Assembly (NCBI RefSeq): GCF_958299795.1
Contig: NC_133206.1
Location: 31,594,124 to 31,658,123, forward strand
Source: Porites lutea
Taxonomy: Eukaryota > Cnidaria > Anthozoa > Scleractinia > Poritidae
Length of the DNA: 64,000 nt
Direction of reading: 5' to 3'
Shown here: positions 11,017 through 23,900 of the stretch, in pieces
Position numbering within the stretch: the first letter of the stretch is position 1
Layout: each line of letters begins with the position of its first letter
Translations under genes and position numbers: made by a program
The notes under the pieces: generated by a model
Databases searched by the model: none
Seen by the model: the letters and a program-made list of their open reading frames with translations, nothing else
Told to the model about the DNA's origin: nothing

Positions 11017-14000
11017 CTAACGGTGATTGCGTCGCACGTGACTATCATGTGCCGCGTGTGAGGCGAAAGCGCGCCCGCAATGTCTACATTTAAACGGCTT
11101 TTCTCCGCTATGCTGACGAATGTGAGTGCGCAAAATAGAGGAGGCCGTGAAGCCTTTGACGCAGTAAGGACACTTGTACGGTCTGTCACCGCTGTGCACT
11201 CGTAGGTGTTTGTTGAGGCTAGATGACTGGGAAAAAGTTTTCTCGCACACCGTGCATTGGTGAGGTCGGTAGTTATCGTGCACATGAAGGATGTGAATAC
11301 GTAAGCGGTCTCCCTTATCAAATGAGCGGTTACAAACTTTGCAGGGGAACTTCCGGTCTCCGTAGTCAACGCAGCGCGTGTATTTCTGGTGGCGAACAAG
11401 GTAGTACTTGTAGGCGAACACTTTTCCACAGGACTGACAAGGATAGCTAGAATCGTCATCTACAAAAAGAGAAAAGAATTCTTGAAGACAAAGCAAAGGA
11501 AACATCAGTTATACGAGGTGAAAATCTGCGACTCCAATGTAAGCAATCTTGGGCGCAAGTTGGTACAAACATTACGAAGGCATTTTACAGTACTTGAACT
11601 GCACTGGTAGACGTTGATCCCTACCATTTGGCGTACTCAGGTACAAATACGATATATTCTTGTCGAAAACAATTCATTGGGTTGAGTTTAAATCCTTAAA
11701 TATTACTTAGTCAACTAAAGCTACAATGGACACCTTTTTATGCGTTGTATTGATGTCCCTCCAGCTATTAGGAAGGGTGTGTTATGGCACTAGTCATAGG
11801 TCATTGACCTATTTAAGTATTGGTAAAGAAGAGCAATTTCAAAGCCCGTTATTGTCTTTTCCCTGGGCTTAATTATCTCGCGCTTCCCATACTTTTTGGA
11901 TCACGTGATCTTTTATGAGTTCGTCTTGACGACCCCAAAATGCAATGACCGAGAATGCCTGGGAAGACACCGTACAACGACTAAGCGGTTATGAAACAAA
12001 TCCCGGAAAAATACCAGTGATCTGCGTGTTACTTTGATATGTACTCATCAAGGAACTGTTCATTTAGCTTACAACAAGAACAAAAAGTGCCAAGTTACGC
12101 GACTTCATCAGTCCAAGGTTTATATGCGCCTTGGATTAAAAATGGACCAAGCAATGTCTGTAAGAGAACTGTGTCCCTTAGGTGAGAGGTGACGGCATCT
12201 ACGACAGCTTATAAACAGCTTATAACTCACCATCCTCGGAGACCCAGGGGCAGTTAGGTTTTCTGTAAGATCGTCTCGATCTTACAGAAAACTTTCACCA
12301 CGAACATTTTATCGACCCGACTAACTGCCCCTGGGTCTCCGAGGATGATAACTCACCTGACGACCCGTTCTTTATGCCGAGTGGTATCCCCATAAAAAGC
12401 CTATACTGGTCACCATACCACACCTTTAATTCTTGTCCTTCTGTTATCGCACGCGTCGCTTGGTAGTACAATAAAGAATCCTGTTGTACTAGGGCCAGGT
12501 TTTGCTCGGCCGAATGGCGCGCGCAGTTAATAAACTTCATCCAGTTTGTCCGGTTTGTCGCTCCATCGATGCAGTATTCAAAACGACCATCACTGTATAT
12601 CTACCAAGAAAAGTTAATGCAAGGTAAAACGGCAACAAAGACATGCAATATGCTTTGTAACATTGTTGCAAAATGAGTTGAGCAGCGATGCTGCGCGTTT
12701 TACCACCCACAAATTAAACCTGTCCTGCAGCAAATCAGGATGTTGTAGATTGCCAAAAGATTTGCAGAAAGAAGAGAGTAGTTCTACTTTTTGAAACAAA
12801 ATCTATTCATGTTGTGCGATTTTCCGGCTCAAAGTAAACTTGTTTTGCAGCAAGTGACGTCACTCCCGTGTATGGCGTAACTCCCCTGTAATTTCATCCA
12901 ATCAGAAGTCAGTATTGACGCAACTTGGAACAACCTGATTTGTTGCAAGACAGTCGGGGGTAAAATGCGCAAAAAAAATTACACGTTTTTGCTACTAGTT
13001 TTACCATATCTTTATCTGAAAGACTTTGTCATTTGAAAGTAATTGAAAACCATGAAGAACTATTAAGATTACAAACCTCCCATAAGAATTCATTTTCAAA
13101 AGCCTTTCGTCTGTTTACTTCTTCCACGCTTACAATACGTCCGGTATAGGGACCAAAGCGCAGGCCCTTTTTAATGGTAAGCTGGCCACAAAAAACGCCG
13201 TAGCCGTAGTTTCCTGGAGTCTTTACTGTTAATATTCTGAGGTCATGTGGTAAAGTCTGGGCGCAGAAAGAAAAACCTAAAGGATAAAAGAAAACGAAAT
13301 AATCAGTAACGAAGTACTCAAGTTAATGAAACTTAGCATCTTAAGAATTTTGTGTGACTCACTGACAACATTAGCATAGTGGTTTAAGGTTACAACTTAA
13401 TAAGGCTGTGTCGCCAGATTTTCAGTTAATGCTTAAAATCTACCGAAACCCTCTTTCTATCATCTTCCTATAATAAGCTGAATAGTGACCTGGCCTTACT
13501 TAAAGTTACTATACTAGTACACGAAAACTGGCCAAACTTCCTTATGACTACTTGGAAACGTCTGGCGGGTAACTGTTTTTTCCAGTTTGCTTTAATCTTG
13601 TTTGTGGTTTTCACCACAGATGATAAATCAGTAACTGACTCGTCTTTCACTTGTCGTTCAATCAGCTTTCAATTACCAGGGATTATTATATTTACCTTCG
13701 TTCCTGTGTGTGACCGATTTTTGCTTATCGTACAGCAGAGCATACAAATCTTTTCGGGAGATAGTCAGTTCTTCTTTGGACTTAATGCTACACATCATAA
13801 ACCCTGTTTGCTGGAATAGAATAGACTCATGAAAATCATAACATACCAATCATAAATGCCCGTCTATACGCAGGCTCAGAGCCAATATAAAGTCTCCAGA
13901 GGCAGCTAAAAAATTTTGAGTTTCTTGCATGAGCCTTAACGTCTTGCGAAAAAATATCTGGCTTTCACTGGGATATACATGAAAAATAGTTTTTCTGGTA

Positions 14001-14101
14001 TTACCTTGGTAAGAATTTTCTTCTGATTTTTCCTCAGGGATTTTTTCCCCAGTGGAGTTGTAATTTACGCGAGGTTTGTTTTTCTTAGCGTTCAGTGTCA
14101 T
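11017..14101 (-). CDS. PRDM14: PRDM14-like PR-domain zinc-finger transcription factor, 4 exons
   Basis: Nuclear DNA-binding regulator; in vertebrates PRDM14 acts in germline and pluripotency programmes. Exons in sense order: 13870-14101, 13077-13276, 12357-12600 and 11017-11459, phases consistent, 372 residues. Exon 1 (start ATG 14101) is a divergent polar N-terminus and is the least certain exon. Exons 2-3 encode the PR domain, with YGYGVFCGQLTIKKG, RFGPYTGRIV, NWMKFINCAR, EQNL and ELKVWYGDQY. Exon 4 encodes five or six C2H2 units: YPCQSCGKVFAYKYYLVRH, the characteristic YTRCVDYGDRKFPC junction, FSQSSSLNKHLRVH, FTASSILRTHIRQHSGEKP and FASHAAHDSHVRR, which matches PRDM14 rather than PRDM9. 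A transposon sits at the exon 3 donor (see 12222-12356). Intact as read. Confidence 0.92.
11890..11985. repeat. Dispersed repeat with cacgtg-like core, copy 2 of 3
   Basis: ggatcacgtgatc, gagttcgtcttgacga, aatgaccgagaatgcctgggaaga and ccgtacaacgacta align with 4076-4211. It lies in the PRDM14 intron between exons 3 and 4. Confidence 0.55.
12222..12356. mobile_element. 117-bp foldback MITE with 9-bp target duplication at a splice donor
   Basis: Element 12231-12347 has perfect 27-bp terminal inverted repeats (catcctcggagaccc... / ...gggtctccgaggatg) and an inner palindrome gttttctgtaagatc / gatcttacagaaaac. The direct repeat ataactcac flanks it at 12222-12230 and 12348-12356. The 9-bp duplication fits Mutator-like elements. 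The right copy is exactly bases +1 to +9 of the intron after PRDM14 exon 3 (GTGAGTTAT in sense). Confidence 0.9.
12622..13005. repeat. Probable MITE of ggtaaaac...gttttacc type
   Basis: Ends near ggtaaaacggcaacaaa and tttttgctactagttttacc are inverted relatives, with internal inverted blocks around ttgttgca and gcgttttaccaccc / ggggtaaaatgcgc. It fills most of the intron between PRDM14 exons 2 and 3. Boundaries are approximate. Confidence 0.55.
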
Positions 14102-16419
14102 TGCAACTGTCTTACTTATCCCCTATCGCTTCGGCCGAGTGAAAAAAAAGGTTTTTGCCTGCGCCGGCTTCATTTTTTGAGGCAAGCGAAATAAAATGTA
14201 AGAGTGATAATATGGGCGTCCATTTAACTTTAAGTAATCCGCCACCCGCTCTATGTTCGATTAAGCGATTCAACTACACAGGTATATAATAATGTGATAG
14301 TCTATACTGTAATACATTTTGCTAATGAGTCAAACTGTGCGAGCTACAGCTAACCATGAAACAATTCTTTAGGGTCCTTTAGTTGAATAAACGTTTTAAA
14401 AAAAAATTTAAAAAGGAGGAATTTTACCCATTTAAACTGAACACCTTACCCCAAAGCACGAACAGAGCTCCTAACTTGCACTTAGAATACCAATTTTAGA
14501 TATGCTATGGAGCTTAAGGTAAGCTATATCATAAATGTAACTCGTCCGCCGGACTATATTTTTCTTTTGTAAAAATCCTTCGAAGATGCGCTTTTTAAAA
14601 GACGCTCATGAGTCTCTTGTTAATAAAGCCAGTAGCACAAACAAATTACACAGACAGGAAACTGCTGATCACGTTTTATTTTCCTACCTCATAACTTTAA
14701 TCCCTGAGTGGGTCTTTAGCGATACTAGATCAAAAGCGATAATCCACATAATTCACATCTGCTCATTAAAAAGATTTTGAACAATGCACTGGTTTGCTAA
14801 GGGGATACATCATCGAGGAAGACGGAAGAAGCAAGTCTCATTGTGCTCCATTTAACTTCAAAAAAGGATCTACCTTTTAATAAAGATATAACCTAAAAGG
14901 TCGGAAATGTAGTTAGTTATTTGTGTATAAATTTAATGGGTATTTTTATCCTTCAAATAATTTTAAAGTGATCGGGCGTATTAAATAATGTTTACAAGCG
15001 TAACAACTTTGTCACAGTATTTTTGCCAGTTTTCGAGAACCTTAGTTCTAGAACAAGTACTTCAATGAAGGAGGACTATCTTTAAAATGCTTAAACCGCT
15101 CTTTTGTTGGTACCAGAACCAACGAGCTTTAGTTTTAATAACAGTGGGCAGAAACCAAAAAAGGAAAAAAAAAAACGAATTGTTGAAAACAATGAACAGG
15201 TTTTCTTTTGAGCACGCTTTTGGTTAAGATATGCATTTTAATTCATTAGGCAGGAACTAAAGTTTTTCCGATCAATAGCCGCACATGATGATCGACCGAT
15301 CTTTAACGGATTTGTTCTCCGGCTATCTGCCTCAATATTCATTCACGGCACTTTTTTTCCCATGAAATTAGCGCATACTACTACATTAACACTTTCAAAA
15401 TCAGAATTTGTCAGACATTCCCAGCTCAGTTTTTTTCTCAAAACCTATGCGTATTGGAATGAAGAAGGCGAAATGCTTAAGGGTGGATAAAAAAAATCAA
15501 AGCGGGCAAATGCGACGGCTTTATGCTACACTGCAAATGAATCTACCCTAACACTGAATAAAATGAATACATACGAAAAAGTTTTATTCAGCGCCTTTCA
15601 ATGTCGGTTATACATTGGTTGTGGCCCGCAAGTAGAGTAGGCGACCTATTTCTGGTCGTCACTTGCATTTTATTGTTCCAAGAGCTTTTCTCTTTCTAAG
15701 AAATGGAAGGGCACCTCCCATTTTCTCACTGAGGGGGCTCTGGAGACGAGGATGGCAAACGACGAGGAAATCGATATGAGTCCTGTAGTGCCCAATCCCT
15801 CGCCGTTAGCATCACTAATACAACATAATGATCCATAATGTTCCTTGATCGCTCCGAACTCCTCCAAGAGAGTGTTTTGAAAGCCAACTTGGCATTTATT
15901 TTTCTTTTTTTAATCTGGGTTGGTTTTGGAATTTAAGACGTTTTTAGATACGCAAAAAAGTATGGTTTGAGAAAAGGAGAGGGAGCATTGGAAGTACTGA
16001 ATAGAAGGACGTGATTTATTCCCCTTTGACCAAAAGGTAAAAGACACTGAATTGAGCTCGACCTTTTTTCAAGTGACTATGAAGAAGAAAAAAATAATTA
16101 GACACTGAGAAGAGAATTGGGGTCCAGAAAATAAATATGAAAATATGTCAATTACGCGATGAGCTATTTTGAATGATTCTAAAATCCCAAGTAAACTATA
16201 CTGTGGTCCTCAGTATAAACACTTCCCCAGTTGTCAGCTTACTGAAAATAAACCATGAATAAATAATTCAATCTAACACGAAAAACCTCTTGCAGCCTCA
16301 TTGATAAACATTACATAAATAACACATTTTCGTTAATGCAAAATGAGTTGTTGTGGGGTCCCTGGTTGATAACACAGACGCATTGTACGATCCATTGAGT
16401 TATCTCATCTCAGTCAAGA
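14102..16419. other. Intergenic between divergent PRDM14 and FReD genes
   Basis: AT-rich, only short open frames with no domain signatures. It contains the upstream regions of both genes, which point away from each other. No repeat could be delimited with confidence. Confidence 0.6.
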
Positions 16420-18289
<1,870 letters not shown>

Positions 18290-18903
18290 AACACATCGGT
18301 ACCAGAAGGAAAGGGACTGTAATAAACTAGGAGTCCTCGATGTGTTTAAATAAAACGTAACAACTCTCTTACAATGCTTGATTGTTAGTTTGCTTTCACT
18401 TGGCCGGGAAACTATTCACTTTTCAAGCCATTAAAAAGAAAACAACAACAACAACCACATCAAAAAAGGGGCAATCCAACCCAGGAAAAGGATCCTAAGC
18501 GTCTGCAACGTTACAACCCCAAATTTTTTGCGTTAATATATTTTCTTTAGTCGTTCCATTCACGCCAACATGACCTCAACTTACTGGCATTAAAACCTCA
18601 ATTGCTCGACTTTATTTCAAAAAACTGAAGTTATCAGAGGATTTTCAGTTACGCTAGTTTTTGGAAGAATTCTTGACTTCTATTGAATTGTCCAACACTT
18701 AAAACTCATTGAAACTCTAAAAAAATCCCAAGCCAAGAGCAGTTTTCACTGGTAGTCCTTGTGTCTCCCTCTATGTTTCCCTCTGTATTTCCAACTAATA
18801 CAACTTTTATAACTTTCCGCAAGTCATACAGCTTTGTTTCGTAGCAAAGCGGTTAAAGTTATTATGACTCGCGGCCACGCTAAGATCTAAAAATAAGTTG
18901 TAT
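18290..18903. other. Convergent intergenic gap, FReD to KLHDC9
   Basis: Holds the 3-prime ends of two convergent genes. A weak inverted repeat (aatacaactttta near 18797, aagttgtatt near 18895) brackets a block with attatgactcgcggccac. Nothing coding was seen. Confidence 0.5.
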
Positions 18904-19926
18904 TTAAAACTTTACTTCCCAGAAAGTATTGCAAAATCTGTTTGCCACACCACCACCAAAAATGAAAATCTTGTCACCAATCCCAACCATAGAATGTCCA
19001 ACAAGTTTAGGAGCATCTCCACAACAAGTCACCTTGTGCCACTTCATCTTATCAGTGTCCAAAATGAACGCATCATTTGTAACATTTTCCCGAACTCCAC
19101 TCCATGTCTCTCCACCGAAAATCAGCAAATGTTTTCCGTCAATTTCAACTGCCCTAGTGTGCTGTCTACCACTGGGTTCGTCACAAACAGTTGATTTTTC
19201 AATCAAAGTAATAATCCTTTGCTTGGGGAGAGAAGATTCGATGTGTTCGATTTTGTCCCAAGAACCGATTAATTCATAACCTCCACTATTTCGGCCTCCG
19301 AAGACAAAAAGGTGAGTCTCTTTACTGGCTCTGATAGGAATCAAATTAGCAGTGTGTCCCGAACGAGAGGAAGCATGGAAAGGTGCCTCTGTATATTTTC
19401 CTGTTTCATAGTTTAAATAAAATGCACCAGCAAAGCGTCTTTGTGTGCGCACACCACCTTCCCGTCCGATGATAAGGATGTCTTTATGTGAGATTAACGT
19501 TGTAGTGTGAGAGCTCAAACCGACTGGAACGTCTCCTGATAGAGGAATTTGTCGCCAAAATTGTTCAACAGTGTCAAAACAATACACATCAGCACATCTT
19601 TTACGCCCATTCCAACCGCCGATTATTAAAATAAAACGATCTCTTACTACAGTCGCCGTGTGGTGGCTGACACTGGGAGCAGTGCAAAGCCTGCCTCTAG
19701 GAAATCCTGAGGAAACAAGAGCTCTACTTTGCGAGCCACTTGGCACCCGATTTTCAACCTGAGTCCAGGAATTAGAGGATATATCATATCTGAACATGTC
19801 GCTAAAAACCGTTCTGTCTTCTGCGATTCCTCCAAAAATATACAAAACATCTCCTACAACAGAACAAGAATGAAATGCACGTTTGCCTGGGGCCGTTCCA
19901 TTGGCTGAAATTGCAGAAAACTCCAT
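18904..19926 (-). CDS. KLHDC9: Kelch-repeat protein, KLHDC9 homologue, single exon
   Basis: 340-residue protein made of kelch beta-propeller repeats: GKRAFHSCSVVGDVLYIFGG, SHHTATVVRDRFILIIGGWNG, GLSSHTTTLISHKDILIIG, SRSGHTANLIP...LFVFGGRNSGG, HTRAVEIDGKHLLIFGGETW and VGHSMVGIGDKIFIFGGG. The motif IGREGGVRTQRRFAGA corresponds to the diagnostic AGREGGIHTQRRY stretch of vertebrate KLHDC9, and the length is close to the family. No BTB domain, so it is not a KLHL adaptor. Molecular function of KLHDC9 is poorly known; propellers of this kind mediate protein binding. It is intronless here and head to head with the FAM227 gene. Confidence 0.9.
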   Translation of the reverse strand: MEFSAISANGTAPGKRAFHSCSVVGDVLYIFGGIAEDRTVFSDMFRYDISSNSWTQVENRVPSGSQSRALVSSGFPRGRLCTAPSVSHHTATVVRDRFILIIGGWNGRKRCADVYCFDTVEQFWRQIPLSGDVPVGLSSHTTTLISHKDILIIGREGGVRTQRRFAGAFYLNYETGKYTEAPFHASSRSGHTANLIPIRASKETHLFVFGGRNSGGYELIGSWDKIEHIESSLPKQRIITLIEKSTVCDEPSGRQHTRAVEIDGKHLLIFGGETWSGVRENVTNDAFILDTDKMKWHKVTCCGDAPKLVGHSMVGIGDKIFIFGGGVANRFCNTFWEVKF

Positions 19927-20940
19927 TATTTGTTCATCCTATTTGACGAAGATCGAAGCATAGTCTATCCGCCATTGAAGTCCCAGAGAACATTGCGTGA
20001 TAAACACTCGCACCAGTCCTTTCTCACCTGTTGCTCTCTGCAGGCGATCACAAAGTTTTCTAAACACTTTAGTGGGAGATTTTTCTCCTGCAGAGATTTA
20101 TAATGCTTTGTTTAAAGAAATAACAGCATGTTTGTGGCTGAAGGAGAAAAGGTGCCAGATGATTGTATCCTTTACGTATGTAGGACCTTTCCTAACTTTG
20201 TTGTCGCATTCAGCGTTGTCTTCATTCGTTACCAATGACTACCGTCAAGACTTTCTGCCAGGTGATCTCTCTTTGGGAAAGCAGAGTGTGAAAATAATTA
20301 ATCATTGATGGCGTTTTAATGATTTGTATAAATCTAACCGTCGATCTTTTTATCATGTGTTTATATACGCTGGTTATTTGGTAGTTTAGTCGGCCGATCA
20401 CTCAGTGATCACCCGATCACTGTCATTACTGCTCGAACTCTCGACGGCTGACATTCGATCGCCTTACTCTAAAGCGATTTATGATGTTATACAATGAGAT
20501 CGGATCGTATATGTTAGTTGTATCGAGTTAGGCGGAGAGCGCAGTTTGTTGGTGTGAACTACTCACATGAACGAGTGGAATGCATGAAGGATTGCGTTTT
20601 TGTTCCTAGCTGATCTGTAAACAGGTACAATGTGTGGGTATGTGTTCCTTGTTAACTACTCAATGATTTTCAAGGAAACTAAATGTTGTCTGGTACACTG
20701 TTCCTTAAAGGGGACACCGGTATACAGTGCCAAGAAACACAATTTTGAATAAGGAGCATGTGGGGGAAGGCTTTGTAGCTGATTTCATGCCTGTGATAGG
20801 TACATTCAAGCCTGAGCTGTCACCCAGTGTGCACCTTCAAAGATGCACACAGGGTGACGACTGAGGCTTGAATGAGTGTCTGTAGCATGAGGTACCTAGC
20901 TAGGAATATTGTAAAGAAAGAGATATGTAACTTACTTCAG
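19927..20940. promoter_or_regulatory. Head-to-head intergenic region of KLHDC9 and FAM227
   Basis: About 1 kb separates the KLHDC9 start from the first recognised FAM227 coding exon. It should contain promoters for both, possibly shared, and a 5-prime noncoding exon of FAM227. It also contains the hairpin at 20804-20873. No core promoter motif was identified. Confidence 0.45.
20804..20873. repeat. 70-nt imperfect hairpin
   Basis: attcaagcct...gtcaccc.gtgtgca pairs with tgcacac.gggtgac...aggcttgaat, about 32 stem positions with one 5-base internal mismatch block, two single mismatches and a short terminal loop. It could be a foldback element or a microRNA-precursor-like hairpin. Confidence 0.75.
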
Positions 20941-20948
20941 ATGCCCCT

Positions 20949-23900
20949 ATGTTTTCTTTGATTAATGGATCAGTATTGGAACTTCAAGAATCGTTTCATC
21001 GTGGCGGTACCATAAAAGACATCACAGATCAAATCAGCAGTCTAAATTCCAACTTGAGTAGCTATGACTCGCCAACACAGCTGGTTGTTGACAAATACAT
21101 GAAAGAACATGGCCTAGAAGTGGAGCCAGAAGAGGAGGAGTTTGGATATGGAAGACTCATGATTGATTACAAGCCTCCCAGGAAGTCGTCAACAAAGATC
21201 AGCAACAAAGGCAAGGAGGTTTTCTTCAGGGTGTGCATGTGTTGTTAGGTTAGGTGGGGTTAAAACTGTTATAAAAACATGGTAAAGGGGTAGCTAGGGT
21301 AGGAAGGGGCTATGCCCCTCAGTTTCGGATAATTTGTGATGAGGTCCTGTTATCTAAAGGTAAAATTCTGACAAGTGTCATGGCCTTAAGCCACCAAAAT
21401 TAGACGGGTATAATGGTGGCAAAGGACATAAAGATGGGTTGATATATTTACGACAGCAGTGACAACAAGGGTAAATACAACAGTAAAATAATCAGGGCAG
21501 ACATGGCCTCCTCCTCCTCACTATGTGATACCATGGGCTTTGAAATTATTTTGAAAAACTAGAGATAAATGTGTGCTTTGTTTCAGTTGCTTTTAAGTTT
21601 CATAATTATTTGATACAATATTTTTGAAAAGAAGTAAAATTTTGTTCTGTTGTAACTTATTGTCAGAGGTGGAAGCCAAAGAGGTGTCCAAGTTTGCTGG
21701 AGTTTACTCAGTACGATCAGGTGAGTGTAGAAAGAGTGAAGTACATTACTGTTGAAATTATTTTTGTCACAAATCAATTCCATGTAATTTCGTTAAACAG
21801 GTATAATGATGGAATGATTATTAATTATTAATATATTATATTCAGCATTACAACCCAGTTCTGAGAATCCACTCATGAATACTTCCCCACAACAGTCTCA
21901 ATCAATGGGCTGGAAAAAGGCTTCAAAAAAGGTATGAATATAGTCAGTATTGTTCTATGCAACTCAAGTACAGTGAGACTGTACAGTGTTGTACATGTAT
22001 AATACAGTGCTGTGACTAAGATTTCAAGTTGCCTGGTAAATATAACAAGTAGGCAGGGAATCAAACTAACTAGGGATTTCTTTTGGTTCTATTTCTCTTC
22101 TATTTCGCTATGAAAGAAACGTTCTTAGTAGCCGGGGGAAATCCCCGGCCCCTGCCTCTTAATGACAGCCCTGATAAAACACAGCATGAATTGTCAGATG
22201 TTGTTTATGATAAGTAAAAGAATAAAATATTCTTTGTAGAATACTATTTAATAATCATTGGACCTGCCACAGTGGATCTTAAGGTCCAGGATTCCAGCTA
22301 GGGCTGTATGTACCTGTAGTGTATTATGTAAAGGTGCACAGGAGTCAAGGAGGCCCACATGTCTCCAGCTGTACCCACCTTCTGTGGCATTAAGCATTAA
22401 GTCACCTATTGACAGCAGCAAAATACAGCATAACCCATGACTCTTAAACATGTACATGATCTTATTTATTATCTACCCCATGCACAAATCATTTCAGAAA
22501 GGAAAGAGCTCAAGTATGAAGCCAATGCTAGTGGAGGTACTGTTACTTTTAATTCTTTGACTTTTTATACCTGTGATTTTATCTGTCTGATTGTGGCATA
22601 TTTGTAGTGGCCAGCAGATTTACAGAATAGTGAGGGGGCAGGGAAGGGGGATGGAGGAGGCAAGGAAAGTGTCCCACCCTTTTCCTCTCCCAAAAGGATT
22701 CAAAGTCATACACCTGTATGATCACAGTATACCCAGGTTAAAATGGGTGCGTATTATATTGGGACTCATTTTTTTTTTCCACAAAATTCTCTTTCTCTTT
22801 CCAGCACCTGTGATATATAGACAATGTTCCCATTCCTGATATTACTCTAATGAGAATAGCTTTTTTTTTGTTGATGATCATTATTTTTTTTATTGTCCTG
22901 TTTAGTTGCATGTTTATCCAGGGTATGAACCAGATGAAGTCACTCCTCTTCCTGAACCTTTTCAAGCAAAAGAAATTCTGTCAACAGTATTAAGTGCTCA
23001 GCTGGATCTCAGAAAGAAGGTAAGATCGTGATAATATCAAACTGTTGTACACAAGTAGCATATGAATGTACAGTGTATTCAAGTTCATTAGAAAATAAAT
23101 CAAAATGATTCTTTGGTATGTATCATTATAGTAGTATGTGAAAAAAATAATATCATCATACAGTTTATAATGGTAATAGGACTGAGTGGAGTCCACCTCA
23201 GTCTGTTATCACATGAGTGATAAACACCCGCCCAAATTATTTGTTTAATCAGGAGTAGGATTACAGACTGAAGTTCTGTTACCAACTAGTCATAACTGTA
23301 ACAAAATTTGTGATATTTTAGGCTTTTTAAATCAAAACACAGGAAATTTTGCAAGCAGTGAAAAAAAATGCCATTTAAGCGATGCGTGCAATGGCGTATA
23401 CTGTCCTATAAGTGCTGCAATCAGGACAACTGATAGCCAATCAGATTTGAGAATTTTGTTATACAGGTAGTTATGGATAGACATTTGCCATTAGTTATCC
23501 CAGTGTGATCAATACTGTTGGTGCAACAAATGTTGAACAGATATTGAAGCCAAACTCAAAGAACTTGTTTAGATTATAATATTGCTGAATAGTGCATGTA
23601 TACATTTGAAGAAAATAATGCTTGACGGTCTTATTCTGTTTTAGCCATCTTTTAAGCGTGAGTTTCAGTCATTTATGTTTGCCAAAACTTCTGAGGACAT
23701 TCTACAGGTATGGAATACCTGTAAACAGTAATGTAGGTGTAAAAACGAAGAAAACCATGAGAATCAAGGACGTATATTCTTACCATATACCATGGTTCAT
23801 TCAATCCATTTACTGTTAGTCTTAAAACTGTGTAAAGTGAAAGTTAAAATACATGTATTATATAGATTATTTTAAAATACCAAACACATGTGACAAATGC

